Shown here: in pieces, positions 1-13,600 of the stretch
Layout of the letters: every line of letters starts with the position of its first letter
Position numbering within the stretch: position 1 is the stretch's first letter
Source: Phalacrocorax aristotelis
Lineage: Eukaryota > Chordata > Aves > Suliformes > Phalacrocoracidae
Length of the DNA stretch: 64,000 nucleotides
Reading direction: 5' to 3'
NCBI RefSeq assembly: GCF_949628215.1
Contig: NC_134286.1
Coordinates: 1,240,001-1,304,000, forward strand
The notes under the pieces: generated by a model
What the model was told of the DNA's origin: nothing
The model's database searches: none
What the model saw: only the letters and a program-made list of their open reading frames with translations
Position numbers and translations under genes: made by a program

Positions 1-200
1 TTTGTAGCTCAGCAAGTTCCAAATGGCTGCACACTGAAGAGGAAACAATCCTGCAGAAGTCCAAACTGTCATCTAGTACCAATGGGAGAAATAGGACAAA
101 TGTGAGGCTCAGAAAATGGAGTACTCAACAGAAGTTAAATCTCTGGATGAACGCTAGGAGTTCATCCTGTAGATTCAGTGTGAAATATTGGCACAGTGTC

Positions 201-540
201 ACAGAACCATAGAATAATTTAGGTTGTTAGGGACCTCTGGAGATCACATAGTCCAGCGTGACCCTCAGAGTAGATGCAACTAGATCAGGTTGCTGAGGGC
301 CTTGTTCAGTCAAGCTTTGAATATCTCCAAGGATGGAGACTCTACAACCTCTTTGTGCAACCTTGTCTGTGTTTGACTTACCCTCACAGCAAAAAAAAAA
401 AAATTCTTTACATCTAATCAGTTTCATGTTTGGCAGCTCAAACCTGCTGCCTCGTGACCTACAACTCTGCATCTCTGGGGACAGCCTGACTTCCTTCTCT
501 ATACCCTCTCCTTAGATACTAAAATATTGAGGCAGTTCTG
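201..540 (-). repeat. CR1 LINE fragment, 3' end, old copy
   Basis: The block opens with a degraded 'agaaccatagaataattta' motif, the reverse complement of the CR1 3' terminus. It continues with the standard CR1 tail phrases in order: 'gggacctctggagatcacatagtccag', 'gttgctgagggccttgttcagt', 'gaatatctccaaggatggagac', 'acaacctctttgtgcaacct'. The element lies on the - strand with its 3' end at about 201. Many substitutions and an inserted A-run (about 390-402) show an old, inactive 5'-truncated copy. Confidence 0.9.
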
Positions 541-3500
541 CCCTACACATGACAAAATATGGAACTGAAATTGCAGCAGTGTGAAAACAGCAGAGAAGAG
601 CTGGAAGAAAGGTAATCAGAGGCTCAGAAGAATCTGATCCTAGAAGCTGTCAATGAGTGGAAGGAAAAGAATGGAAATTGTAGGGTTTTTCTGAACATTG
701 TGCTCCTCACCGCCATGATTATTTCTGGTGGATGCTCAGAACTGCTCCTAGCAATGACTGCAAGGAAAGCACAGGTTGATCCCACAGGGAGCCCTCAGTG
801 CTGTGCCTGCCTGACATTCTTGGTGCTCAACATGTGCAATAGATTATTTTCACAAGTTGCTGTGCATACTTCTCCAAACAGACACAGGATGTGCCAATCA
901 CCTCTTCTTTTCCAAAGGCTAAATCATGTACGCAGGGCCAAGGCTGGAAGCTGGCAAGAAGCACAGCCCTGTCTGCATGGGCAGAGTGCTACCATGGCAG
1001 CACTCTTACTCTCGAAAGCACATATTTTCCCATAAATGGCCAGTCATTAAGAACCAGCCACCATGAACTGATATGGGCATAGGGAGGTGCTCTGATGTCC
1101 ATTAATGATGAGGGAGCAGCTCTGTGACATGTTTGCACCCAGGATAAAATTGTAGGTGGCTTCATAGCCACTGAAGTGCACTGCAGCCCAGCACACGGGG
1201 CTTGAGACTTCCACCTGCCCCATGTCCCTCGAAGGACACAGAGCAACCAAACCACAACCGCCACTGCTGCCGGCACTGATCTCTCCGCATGCTGGCCCTG
1301 CTCCCTGAGCCAGCGCACGCTGAGGCAGTGCAAGTGAATTCGGGTCTCACCAGCTCTTGTGGGCACAGGAGCCTGCGGGCACCACCATGCTTCTCCCCCC
1401 AGGTGGGGAGCACAGAGGAGCCAGGGCAGCTTGGTTCCGGAGGCTTTAGACCTCTGGGGGTTTCAAGAGCACGAGGTGCTGGCCAGAAGCCGAGCGCCAT
1501 GGTGCCCAGCAGGGCAGGGCCTCGCCACCCAGGCCCATCCCGCCTGCCCCGCAGGCCGCAGGGCAGCCAGGCCCCGGGAGCCTGGGCAAGCGGGCAGTGA
1601 GGAAGCGGGCTCTGGGACACGTGGCGGGCCAGCCCATGGGTCGGGCCTGCTCAGGCCCAGGGATGGTGGCTGGGGTTAGATGTGGTCCTTGGGGACACGG
1701 GAGGTCTGAGGCTGGGCTGGGAGGTGGCGGTAGGCTGGGGCTGCAGGACTGGCAGGGTCCCTCGCTGGGCACAGGCACAGCAGCGCTGGAGCCCAGCGCT
1801 CCTGCGACAGGCTGGGTCTTAGGCTGCAGGCCCCGGGCCCATGGGCAGGGGCAGACAGTGGTGGAGGCCCTGGACAGGGCTGCTGGGTGCCGTTACGGCT
1901 GGTTAGCGCCTTGCAGACTTTGGCAGCTTGCTCTTACCCAGGGAGATTGGAAGCGGGTTAACAGCCCTCGCCAGGGACAGGTGGCGTCACACTCAGCATA
2001 GGGTGAGAACAGCCTGGGGTGGTATCGGGGAGTAATTCACAGGTGGCAAATTCAGAGAGACCCTTTTAGCACATGTAGGTTTGCAGCAGCTCCCTGAATG
2101 TCCAAACCAAGCAGTGCACACCTCTGACTCCAGCCTCTCTTGGGCACTGACAGCATGTGACGGTATCCCCTGAACTAAACAAACCACCTTTAAGTAAATA
2201 GAACATACCAGCATACTCTAAAAACCACAGCAACTCCTTTCTAAACTATTTTAGAAAATGCATAGCTTTAATCACCTGTTTAAACTGTTTTTTCAGAAGC
2301 TCTGTTGCATAGTGGGTGTTGAAAAGGCTCTCTTAGCTTCTAACATTCAGCCCATTTTCTCACAGTGGCATGTATTTCGGTGTGTTATTATGGCAGATAT
2401 CAGCCACCTCCAAGGTAAGATTGCACAACAACATCCACTGTCACAAGTTTGCTTAGGATGCTTCCATTGAGTATTTGACCTCACGTCTCCCATGCTTGGT
2501 CTCTCTTAAGAGGGGTTGTTTTATTTCAAAACTGGGAACAAAATCCCAGTAGGTATTTTTAAGTTCAAGGAAAGTGAAAAGAAACCAACCCAAACCCCCA
2601 GTGTGCAATCTTCTCCTCTTTAAAAATATTGAGGCTGTGCTTTTTTCAACAAGCCTCCAGCAAGGAGAGATGAAAGGCAGTGCTCAGGACCAGGTCTGGA
2701 AGCAGGACTTAATCCGAGGCCACTACATCTCCGGTTGTGATGTATGTTACATTACACTGAGACAGGAGGAGGGTGGAACCTGGAGTGAAATTATTACCAG
2801 TGCTTGAAAATACCCCGAGTGTGCTTTGGGCATCAGAGTTTTGTAATGGACCTTAACAAAGCTTACTCTCTACTGTCTTATGGGCCAAGTCTGCCGCTTC
2901 AGGGTTTCTGCTGGGATAGCATGCATGAGGAACACTTCAACATCAGCTTCACAAAGCAGAATTCTCAGAAGACCTGTCCTTTATTCAGGGATCAAAGAAA
3001 GTCACAGGTCTCCCAACATCTAGGGGAGTCCTGCATTTCTGCTGCACTCAACGAGAAACAGTGTGTGAGAACACAGTGCTGGAGAGATGCTCATTTCAGT
3101 TGGAATCAAGTTTTCATCTATTATTCTACATGGGATAAATAGTCACAATGTAGATTGACATATTCCTGTCCTTTCAGACCAACTTTGTGCCAAGCTATTT
3201 CCAGAGAGGCAATAACAAGAACAGTCATGGGAAAAGAGCCTTCCTTATGCCATCACTATTAAAGATCTAAAGACCTGTTCTCCAGTTCTTTCTCTTTCCG
3301 GTCTCCCACATCTGTGCAAAACTGTTCAGAAAATAAGCTTTTCTAATCTGGTGGCTTTCTCCTCTGAGTCTGCAGGACTCTAAGTATGAAACAGAAGCAA
3401 GGCAAAACCTAATTAATCACATTGCTTAAAATCGTGGCCCAAATCTCACTGGGTTTACTCATATGATTAATGTTTCATTGAAACAGAGGAACAGGGAGCA

Positions 3501-6500
3501 ACCGATGAGTTATCCCACTGATTGCAGCAGGTCGTGGATTTTTGCATGGGTATTTCCAGCTGCTCTTATAGTTAAATGAAGGTTTAACCACACTGGAACT
3601 GGCTAGTCAAGTGTGCATGGAAATGAAGAAGATGAGATTCCAAAAGCAACAACAACTTGGCCAAATAGCACGAGTGAGGTGTTTTCTAATCCTGTTTGCC
3701 TGATTAATGGCATGGCAAAACAACACTGCCTGTTTATATTGCAAACAGGAGCACAGCTCCAAGTTAGAGGTGGCTTTAAAAGATCTTTATTTTGTCTGAT
3801 AGTCTTCATGCTAGGGTAGGGGTGGGGTACCTGTGGGAGAATATTATATATGCTGTAGACAAATTTCTCTCCTGGCCTAGCAGCAAAACTATGTGACACC
3901 CCACTCTAATGAATACTAGCCAAGCAGTGAAGGAACCTGTTGCTAATTGGGCACAAAACCTTTCACAAAGCAGCAAGTCAGTCATGAGAGGTAAGGCTTA
4001 TCAGGCTGAGGGTAAGAAAGGGCAATGACTGGAAACTGCATGGGAAATGCATACCTGAAGTGGTGGTTAAGAGACTGTGGCAAGAAGGGCTGTCATAAAA
4101 CTGGCTTTTTGCCCTGAGGAAGGAAAGAAAAAGGAGTATCTGCCATTTGGAAACATATTCCTTTTAGTAGCCTTCATGCTCTTCAGACATGCCAAATCAT
4201 TGTACAGACATCCTCATAGTATTTTCAGCCCTGAATGAAGCTATGGCAGACAAAGGAACCAGGCAAACAGGATGCCAGCGAGCCCGGCTAAAGGAAACAC
4301 GATGTAAATCAGGGAGAGGAGTACACAATGCCTATAGGATGTATTCTTTCTATAGCAGGGGCCAGCTCAACCTTTGGCTTGAGAACAAGATCCAGCCTGG
4401 GCAACCATGTTAAATGACATTGTGTAAGGAGGATGTGATGGGCTAGCCTTCACACATCAAAGGTTATCATCAAAATTCACGGCACAGGAACACAGACTTC
4501 TGTACAGATCTGATCTGTGCCCCGGCTAACCCAATTTCCTGCTCTCAGCCACAGCCTATGACTTAATGCTTGAAGGGAAAGAGGAACTCCCCTGGCTTTC
4601 AGCTCACTGACAGTGCAGTGCTGGACATGGAAATGTTTCTTAGCCGATCCCTGCATTTTTTCAGCAAGCATCTAATTAGGACCACTAGATATGAGTGCAT
4701 TACAAATGGAGGTAGCAATGTCAGCAGCACGGCAAATGCAATCGTGAGCCATGTAGTATTTCTGCAGCACTGTAGTATGGAGAGCAAACCCAGGAGCACA
4801 GTGAACGCATTTATTGATCCTGTGTGTTGGCTGACTCTTTCAAACAGTTTCTCTGCACTATCAAATAACGATTAAAAAAAAATTAAAACAAAATATTTCT
4901 ATCTGTTGAGAAATTTACACCACCAGCCTGTCTGCTTGAGTCGCTCATGTCAGACAGAGGCCTCATCCCTGCTGCTCAAGCAACAGGGTCAAGGAGATCT
5001 GAGAGCAGCGGAGCAAAGTTTTCAGCCATGTCCCATAAACAAGGGAAGCATTTCAAGATCTTCCTTGCCTGCACAGGAGGATGAGGACTGCACCACACTA
5101 GGTTTTGAAACAAATGCATAACCAGCAAAGAAAACAATGGCATTGGAGCGGAATCCCTTGGCTGATTCTTTATTTCTAATGCAGATAGAGCTGGAGGTGT
5201 GGCACTGGGTCCGTCTGAGATGCCTCCCATGTGATAATGTGCAATTTGCATCTTTCCAAAGCACGATGATTTGCAGTAACAGTTGCCAAGGAATTTATCT
5301 TGAATGTACTTTTGAAAACAAATTCCCAACTGTTGGGGTTTTATTTTGGGGGTGGGGGTGGCTCTTTTTTTTGTAAGGACTCTTTAAAAGGTTATTCTAA
5401 TAGCTACAATTGAAACAAGTCAGTTTTGATCTTACTGCAAATGGACTTCCCTGGTAGAAAAGGCTGTTTCTGGGGAGCGCTGACGTTCAGCACCCCTTTG
5501 AAAGACACCAGGGTCCTAAATACCATCGAAGCTGTCAGATTTCCAAGACTGAATTCCTCCCTATAACATCCAGGCTTGCAGCCAATTTGGCTAGCTTGGA
5601 GCAGTTGTATCTTTAAAAAATGCTTGATGTGTATTCACATTTCAGAAAGGAAGAAAAAAAACCCGGCAGCATTGCAGAGTGATTGAGGAAGATAGGCAGG
5701 TGATGGAGTGGAGCAACAAAGTCACGAGCAAAGATAACCCAAGCAGAGATGACCTTCCTAAATTCCACGTCACTACTTCTGCTCCTTGGAGAGAGTGCCT
5801 CAGCATTTGTACCTTCGCATGATACAACTGTTTCCTTTCTCCATATGTGATCCTCTACACGGCTGCTGTGATACCATAAAGAAAACTAGCTTGAGAAAAG
5901 AGCAGGCTGTTTCTGAGCCCTTTCTTATGAAGATTAACTGCTCTTCAGAAAATGATCATTCATGGATGATGCTTGGGCAGGAGACAAAGTGAAGGGAAGA
6001 TTATCTTCTGTCTAAGTTTGCCCAACAATCTAGAAGAAATGTTGCCTTGTTTATTGACACATGTTGCTGGTCTAAAAACACAGATATCCTGAAACCCTAT
6101 GCCTATGCAATGGAGATAAAGAAACACAGCTGAACTCATCAAGCTACCTGTGTAGCTTGACTGTAATAAGCTTAGAGGTTCTAAAGCATTTTTAAATTAA
6201 TGTAATAAGTGTTATTAAACTCAGAATTCACAGGAACTTGCAACTGCAAAGGAACTTTTTCTGCTCACTAGCACTTTGAGAAGAAAGATCAAGACATTCT
6301 GTCTGGAGAGCTCCTTCGGAAAAGGCTGTGCCATTTTACTTACAGTATTGTTGCTGTAATAAGACAGCGGGCAGAGCTATATCAGGATTGTGGATCCACT
6401 TCACCAGGCACGAGAAAATATGAATGAAAAGCACTAAGAAGCACTAGTATTGCTTGCAATCTCAAATTTGTCTGGCCTATTTGTACCTTTTTGCTTACAG

Positions 6501-9500
6501 GAAATGCCCCCTGAGGTTACTTCCAGGAGAACGAGAGATGATGAGGGGGGCCTGTGTGGTTTGTAATACTCCGTGAATGCATGCTGGGGGGAGGCTGGCC
6601 ACTTTATTTTGTCTCTTTAAAGACAAACCACTTACACATTTCTTAGGGAAGTGGAGAGGTGTCCATTATTTCATTTTCCAGCAGTATCTCTTGGGTACCT
6701 TATGCTCAAAAATATTTGTAAGGGTTGTTTACAGACAGAGGAACAGTCATTACCGAAATATTGCAACTTTTCAAGTCTTGTATGCATAGAGAAAACAAAG
6801 ATCAGACCACAGTGTACCACGTACCAAATAAAGCATTCCTCATATTTCGTTTTAGTTTTTAAAAATCACCTGACTTTCCAAGACAGTCTGTGTGACTGAG
6901 ATGTGGTGTGCTTGTTTTTTTAAACGCTTCAGTTTATTTAACACTTTAAGTACTTGTTTGCAGGACTGAACCGAAAACGTGAAAGAGATCAAAATATCTT
7001 AGCATAGATTAGAGTACATTCTCCCGGTGTAATATATTCTTTCCAGCACGCCTCCATAGAGGATTTTATAGTACAGATATTTCCCAACGTGATGGAACTG
7101 TGAAAGTATCCGCCCTCGGTATGTGTTTACCTTGGAATAGTGTCTCAAGTGGCTTCTTTCTCAACATAAATAGTCTTCCCCACAGAGACAAAAGTGCAGA
7201 TAGAAAACTTTCTAAAGGAAACTTCCTACACAACAACAACAAAAAACACCCAAACGGGGGGTTGGTGTCAGGAGGGGAAGGAGGGGCAGGGAGGGAATAC
7301 GCTTGGCCCCTATTGCTTTTCCTGTCTTCTCAGCCATGAATGGTCCCAGATACTCCAGCCTGTACGACAGCCACCCAGGCAGGTCCCACTTCAAGCAGTG
7401 CCAGTAATGCGGGACAGCGAGGAGTTTGGGCTAGTCTCTGAGGGCATTTACATACCTCTCAACTCTGTTTATGGTGGCAAAACATTCCCATGACAGGAAC
7501 TTCAAAAATCTTGGAGTGAGAACTTAACAAAGTGCCCGCTGGCTTTAGCTGCCCAATTACTCTTGACTTTCAGTGGGACTTAAACTCCTACATAGGGGTC
7601 TTTCAAAAAATTTCAGCCCTGTACATTATAGTAACACTAACAAATAACTTCATGATAAAATCAGTTAGCACAATTGCCACTAACTGGCTTCCTTGAGGAA
7701 AGATCAAGGAAGAGGTCAAGCAACCACAGTAAAGATGGTCAGCAAGCCTTTCCCAAAATGAGACAGCAACTCTCCTCCTAGGGTCAGGCTTTAAAAGTGG
7801 ATGATACAGGAGAAGCCCATGTATTTGACCTGCATTGTGGGTGCACCGCAAGTTCCCCTTGCAAGGTCATCTGTCTGCTACCTTGCATGATGCAGGAAGA
7901 GTTGCTTAAAATTAAGGAAAAAAAAAAAAAAAGAGATTAAGGTGAAAAACTCACAGTAAGTAAGTGACAAAATGTTCAAAGCAGATATTTAATAAGAGAA
8001 GAGTGATACAAAGGAGAACAGTACAGGCTTTGTTGGGGCACACAAAAAGAGCTGAAAGATCTAGCAAAACTGGTGATAAATGATGGCCTCCCACAAATAT
8101 TCATCTCATACTAATTAGAAAGGAAAAAGCAATAGGCTACTCTGGAAATCTTTCCAAAACAAGAATCTGCATTATAAATGTCTTTTCTCTTTTACCAATA
8201 CTCCCTTTAAGACCCACTGTGTTTCTTTTGCATCAGCTCTATCACAGTGTTGTGAACATGGTGCATGTTCACATAGCAGGGAGGGCAAATGGGTACCAGG
8301 TCCTCCATGAAAGGCACAGAAGAGTGGAAAGTTGGGTGACTGCCACAGCAGGTTATTTGTGATCCCATGAAATGTGCTGCAATCATGGGTTCTGTCAATA
8401 CGGGGGGAGTCGTAGGAATAATTTCAAAGAGGAATGTGCCTTGTCAGTGCATGCTTTAATTGCTTTCCATAGCAATTTCTGTCCAGCAATCATGGTAGAA
8501 TTATGGAATTAATGTACGGAATTTCCAGCTGGCCCAGAACCCAAGGATGCTGAATAGCAGCAGCACCTGGTTAGTCTGGCAGTATTTATGTCCATTTCTG
8601 TAAGCCACCAGGACTCCCAGCACAGAGACAAGCCCCTCCTGGAGGCAGCCTCATCGCAGATCCTTAGTCTTCCAACCCAGATACCAGACAACAGGTGCTT
8701 TCCTTGAAAGTAGGAGCCCCACTCACAAGGCCTCCAGCATCTGACCAGCCCCCGGATAGCTGACCTGGCCTGTACTCATAGGCTCTCAAAAAACAAGGTT
8801 TTAAGCTGAGAAGCTGAGCTGAGCTGCGTTGGCAGCAAACCAGTCCACACCAAGGCCTTCCTGCAGAGGGCTTGTGCCTGAGTTCCATCAGAGGGTTTGC
8901 CGGAACGAATGGGTTTCCCCCAAATGTGAATCATTCAGCGGTTTCCACCGGGGAAGAAAAATAGTTTCACTGGACAATTTCTCACAGTTATTTATGTGTT
9001 TGTACTGCAACAGGTTATATACAGAATTCTGAGTAGGTTGTGGTCGTGAGTGTCCCCCCCAAAGAGTTGCGGTCTAGTTGGAGAAAAGATGCAGAAAAAG
9101 GAGGAAGTTTGAAACGAAGGAGTTGAGAAAGCTGGAAGGAGGAACAGTGAGATCAGGAACAGACGATGACACGTAGAGGAAATGGCTACAGCTGATGGTC
9201 CCAAATACTCTGATGTGTACCGTCCAGGTGTAACCAGAATCTTCCTCCTAACAGAATGGATGGACTGCTAAACTGGGTGAGATTTTTTTTGGAGCTCTGT
9301 ATGGAAAGAGATGTAAGGAATGACACAGATTGGCACAGGCAAAGTGGGGAGCTGACTGCTTTTAGGTGAAGTTGGAAAGCTGCGTGGGCACATACATTGC
9401 TGATAACTGGGACAGGAGATCTGGAGGTGAGTGTGGAGGAAGGAAGCGTTGTGGGAACTGTGTGTGATACCTTCTAAAGTTGCTTTCATGCCATCTTGCT

Positions 9501-9840
9501 CAGGAACAACTGCTTTCTGGAACAAGAGCGTGACTGTCTCCGGTCCTGTGAGTTCTTAGCTCTTCCACTGAGTTTGCCCAGAAAAGCTATCTTTTAGCAT
9601 GATTTTCTGGGTAGCTCTTTCCCCGTAGTTAGCCTCTGACTCTGCTCTTGGGCAATGCCCACCATGGAAAGCCCGGTTCTGCAGCACTGAGGTAGCAAAC
9701 AAATCTACTGAGCCCCCTTCCGTGCCAGGTTCGCTTTGCTTTGTAGTTTCCCAGCCTGACCCTACCCGTGCTTAAGCCCCGCGCAGAAAAGCTGCTTTGC
9801 AAAGAGCGGGTCCTGCCCTTTCCCGCAGCACAAGTCATTC
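541..9840. other. Upstream non-coding DNA, no gene recognised
   Basis: No open frame here resembles a known protein or joins into a phased exon chain. About 1,270-1,880 is GC-rich with several overlapping open frames on both strands, but it is not CpG-dense and has no recognisable protein. The remainder is AT-rich single-copy-looking sequence with short homopolymer runs. Distal regulatory elements of the RhoGAP gene could lie here but cannot be read from sequence alone. Confidence 0.6.
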
Positions 9841-10299
9841 TCCGGGCCCTTTCTTTCCCCACAACGCTTCGGGGTCGCAGGCGAGCACGCAGAGAGGTGC
9901 GTTCGTCCCACGCAGGAGGAGCCTGGAGCGTGCCATTCCCCCCGCTTCGGGCGCCCGGGGGATTCCCCCGCCCTCGCCTTCCCACGCGGAGTGTCGCGGG
10001 TGGGAGCCCCGCCGCTGCCTGCCCCAGGCCGGCTCCTTCCCCGGGGCACCCACGCCCCGCAGGGATGCGCGGGCGCCGGCGGGGCGCTCACCGCGGCCTC
10101 CCGCCTCCAGCAGCTCCGGCCGAGCAGGACGCGGGACGCGGAGCTCGACCCCGCCCGCAGCGCTCCGGTCCCTGCCCGCCACCCCGAGCCGGCAGGGGGC
10201 GCTGCCGCAGGCCACGCCCGGCCCCGCGACCAGCCAATGGCCGGCGGGACCCGCGCCGAGCGGAGCCGCCCCGCCCCGCCCCGCCCCGCCCCGCCCGGC

Positions 10300-10429
10300 C
10301 GCGGGGCCCGCCGCGCCGAGTCCGCTCGCCGGCCCCGCCGCCGCCGCCGCCGCCGCCGCCATGCGCCGCGCCGCGCCTCGGCCGCGGGCATGACAAGGCG
10401 GCAGCGCCGCGGGCCCTGCGCGGAGCCAG
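10300..10429 (+). other. ARHGAP20: Putative non-coding exon 1 (5' UTR) of the RhoGAP gene
   Basis: The 3' edge is inferred from CCAG|gcaagt at 10,429/10,430, which fits the GC-AG intron consensus exactly. A weaker GT donor (AA|gtaccg) follows at 10,434. If spliced to exon 2, the frame of the main protein has a TGA at 10,391 and no upstream ATG, so this exon would be 5' UTR. It carries two out-of-frame ATGs (10,361 and 10,390). The 5' edge is a guess. Attachment to the downstream gene rests on position, strand and donor quality only, and a further small 5' exon inside intron 1 is possible. Confidence 0.5.
10361..10393 (+). CDS. Upstream ORF 1 (10 codons) in the putative 5' UTR
   Basis: The ATG directly follows (GCC)8, reads ten Arg/Ala/Pro codons and stops at TGA 10,391-10,393. 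That stop overlaps the next ATG (10,390-10,392) as ATGA. It is more likely a translational control element than a functional peptide, because only its position and overlap stand out. Confidence 0.35.
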   Translation: MRRAAPRPRA

Positions 10430-10620
10430 GCAAGTACCGCGGCAGCGCTGCCCTGCCCAATCCTGCCCTCCCGCCGGGGTTGCGGGGCGGGGAGGGGGTC
10501 TCCTGCTGCCCTCCCCCGGGGGGCTGCGCTGCGGGGCGGGGGGTGTCTCTCCGTACGCTTCCCCAGGGCTGCCGGCGGTGGCGGCGCGTCGGTGGCGGCG
10601 TCGCTCAGCTGTTGGCGCTG

Positions 10621-13600
10621 GGGCAGCTGGATGGTCTGCTTCAGGAGGCGCTGGAAAAGCGCTGGGGGAAGCGGCCGCCAGCCTGGAAGGAGGTGAAGGT
10701 GTCTGGTTTCCCGAGCCCGGCTGCAGGAGGGAGGGGAGGCAGGGGGAGCTGGGGGAGCTCACAGTGTGTCCGCACGTCGGTGTGGAGCTGGGGTCCCGCT
10801 TGCCTTTGGCCTGGGTCGGCAGGGAAGCAACGTGGGAGCCTCCGCAGCACGGGGGTCTCGGAGCCGCTTTGCTTCGGGCGCGTTCGCAGAGCGGCGGCAG
10901 AATCGCAGCGCTTTCGCATCCCGGTGTTGTTCCAGGAGACCTGTCAAGTGCGCGTTGCTTTGCCTTCATGGCAGGACACAGTGACAGTCCTTTTGTTACT
11001 GCCTCGTATTTTTAGGCTCTCCAGGAGAAACCGCAGTCTCCTCTGGAGTGAGCGAAGTTAGTGGCACTCGCTCCGGCAGAGCGGGGAAGAGCTGCTCCCT
11101 CGGTACTGAATTGCATCTACCCGTGGTGATTATTCTTTTTTTAAATGCAACAGAACAAACAATAGAATATTGTATTAGCATGGGGTTATCCTGAAATAAT
11201 GGAAAATACGAGGGAAAACTGTAAACATTATGCAAAATGACGGTCTGAAATTCTGAAATCATCCAAAACAAACAGTAGCTGAGCGGGACTATTTTATTTG
11301 CAGGGAGTTTCCACTGGAATAAATAGCAAGGTCTGTTAAAAAAAAAAATTAATCCGCAACTAGTTGTAATACTTATAGTGCTTGCCCTTGCCAGGGGCTG
11401 GAAGGTGCCCACAACCAGAGAGATCTTTATAATCCAGTGATGCATTATTGCAGCTTTTGCTGCCAATTCTTTAGAGACACTTGCAGTTTTTACCTAAAGG
11501 CCCTACCTGAGACAGAGATGCCTGGTTTTCCCTTTACTTTCCCATCTTCTACATTTAGAACATCCCTTAACGATCTTCTTCCTAACTAGACCTCTCTGTG
11601 CTGACGCCTTTGTGTAACGCAGTCAAAGTGTTGCTGTGATGTGCCAGCTCTACGTTACCTGCAGAGGTGGGAAACGAGGGCCTCTAGCAGTATGGTCTTT
11701 GCCTCAGCGTCATGGCCGGTTGCTAGCTTGCACGGCCGGAGCAGGAGGGCCATGGACACCCGCTTCCGCAGGAGCATGAAGCTCCTATGTGGGTTGTGTT
11801 CCCTGGGATGCACGGAGCACCACCAGGTACTGAACCTCAGCCTTCCCAACGGTTTCTTCAAGGTCCTGATCACCAGTTTGTCCAGCATGACTTTAAGCTG
11901 CTTAAGCCACTGGTACTTGATGGGATATGTATAAATGGCAGTGTTCCTGGTCATGGGACAGCTTCCAATGGCTTGCTGAAACAGCTCGTGCCCAGCTGCA
12001 GGGAAGTTCCTGGGTGCATTCCCCAGGCCCCTGGGCTGCTGCTCTTCAGGGCACACCTAAAGCGAAGCAAAGCATTTAGTTTGTGAGCCAGAGAGAAAGT
12101 GGTCAGGAGGCCGTTTGATATGCACATACCTTTTAAACCTTCCCCCCCACCCCCCCAGGATTTGCAACTGAGCAGTTTTCTCAGAGATCTCACTGCCTAT
12201 ACAGGCAGTTAGCTTGACTGGGAGGTCTATTTATTTAACGCCCTCTAGTGATGCTTTAAAAATTAATGTAGGTACCTTTCAAGAGGAAAAGAAATATTAA
12301 AGTTTATTGGTTTAAAAAGATTTACATTTTCTGGGAGTCAACTGCTTCAGGGAATCCCTATGAAACACAATACCACGCTTTGGGTGAGTGCATAACCTAA
12401 TTTTGGATAGGCTTCTCTAACCATGGAGACATAATGATAGTCTCTGCCGCCCCTGCAGACTCTCAGTGGTGCCCAGTGAAGGTCTTCCGATCAACTGCAC
12501 TGGAAACAGTTCCTTTCTCTTGACATGTCTTTAAGCGCTGCTTCACTTGAGGTTTTGGCTGAATGCACATGTAGATCGCTTAATGTGGCTCTGATGTAGG
12601 TGAGCTTGGCATTCGCAGAAGGGACCATTTATGCTTCTTGGTGCTTCACCTTTGTTCGTTATAATTCAGCTACGTTGGTCCCAGAAATGGGAAGTGTGTG
12701 GCCTTGTTTTTGCAGAGGAGGTAGCTCCAGGGACTAGAACTCCTTTAGATTATAACCAGGGGATGTGACTCAAGCATCTGCGTAGTCAAACGGGTTTTGC
12801 TTCATAGGTATGGGAGATGTTGAGGAATGTACCATTGATATGGCTTCTCTTAATTAGCTGGAAGATGTAGTGGATGTTTGTTTGCCTTGACTAGCCATGA
12901 GGGATCCCAGACCCCCTCCAGCCTGTAATATGGGAGATTCTGATTTGTGGCTCTGATGCAGACATCCTCCTGGTGGATCCTTTCCTAGTCCCTTGTGGAC
13001 AGCATTACACCAGCACACCATGCACACCAGCACACCTTCCTGCCTGCCACAGGTTCACCACCCCTCTGCTGTTTCACCCTCTGTCATGCCAGCACGGTCA
13101 CAAACACCCCCAGGCTCCTGTGTATGCTCGATTCGCCTTCATCCACATATTGCTCACTGCTTCACACTTGCCAGTGCCGCCATCACAGCCAGTAGCACCC
13201 CAGCAGATCCAAACCCATGCACCTCTGAAAATGTGTACAGCAGCACTCAGCCGCTCACGCTGTCGTTACTCGCCCATGTCCCGCTTACAGCTACGTATGA
13301 TCACACCTACGCTGGACTGCTCCCGTTTCGAACAAACACCCCAGCAGCCTCCAGAGCACTAGCAGCACATCGCCTGCTTGGCAGCACTGCTCTGGAGACA
13401 ACCTCTATCCCCTGGCTGGAAGCTGATGTGCAGAGGTCATCTAAGGTGGTACTAAAGTGCAGTACGCATCTGATCTGCGTGGCTGGTTTCTCAGCTAAGA
13501 CAGGAAATCTGCCTTGCCAGCTTCCCACCTCTCTGTGCGCCTCTGGGTAGGGACCTGGCATCTCCTCAGGATGTTCTCTTTAACTTGTCTGTGAGTGTCA

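Larger units (their letters stand above)
9840..10620 (+). promoter_or_regulatory. CpG-island promoter of the ARHGAP20-family gene
   Basis: GC content and CpG density rise sharply here and fall again beyond about 10.6 kb. A forward CCAAT box sits at 10,234-10,238. A run of Sp1-type GC boxes (repeated CCCCG) spans about 10,267-10,295, and (GCC)8 occupies 10,337-10,360. No TATA box is visible. The order CCAAT, GC boxes, trinucleotide run, first ATG and splice donor indicates + strand initiation around 10.25-10.34 kb. The exact start site cannot be read. A possible donor on the - strand (gtgagc, just below about 10,100) leaves room for divergent transcription, but no - strand gene was found upstream. 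Confidence 0.8.

Noticed and set aside
9762-10460. Divergent protein-coding gene on - from the same CpG island
   Set aside because: A possible donor (gtgagc) exists on -, but no phased coding exon was found on - in 1-9.8 kb; at most a non-coding divergent RNA.
9768-11015. 415-codon + strand frame and overlapping 356- and 293-codon frames through the CpG island
   Set aside because: GC-rich islands lack stop codons in all frames. The readings are low-complexity Arg/Pro/Ala/Gly with no family resemblance, and they run across the exon 1 donor.
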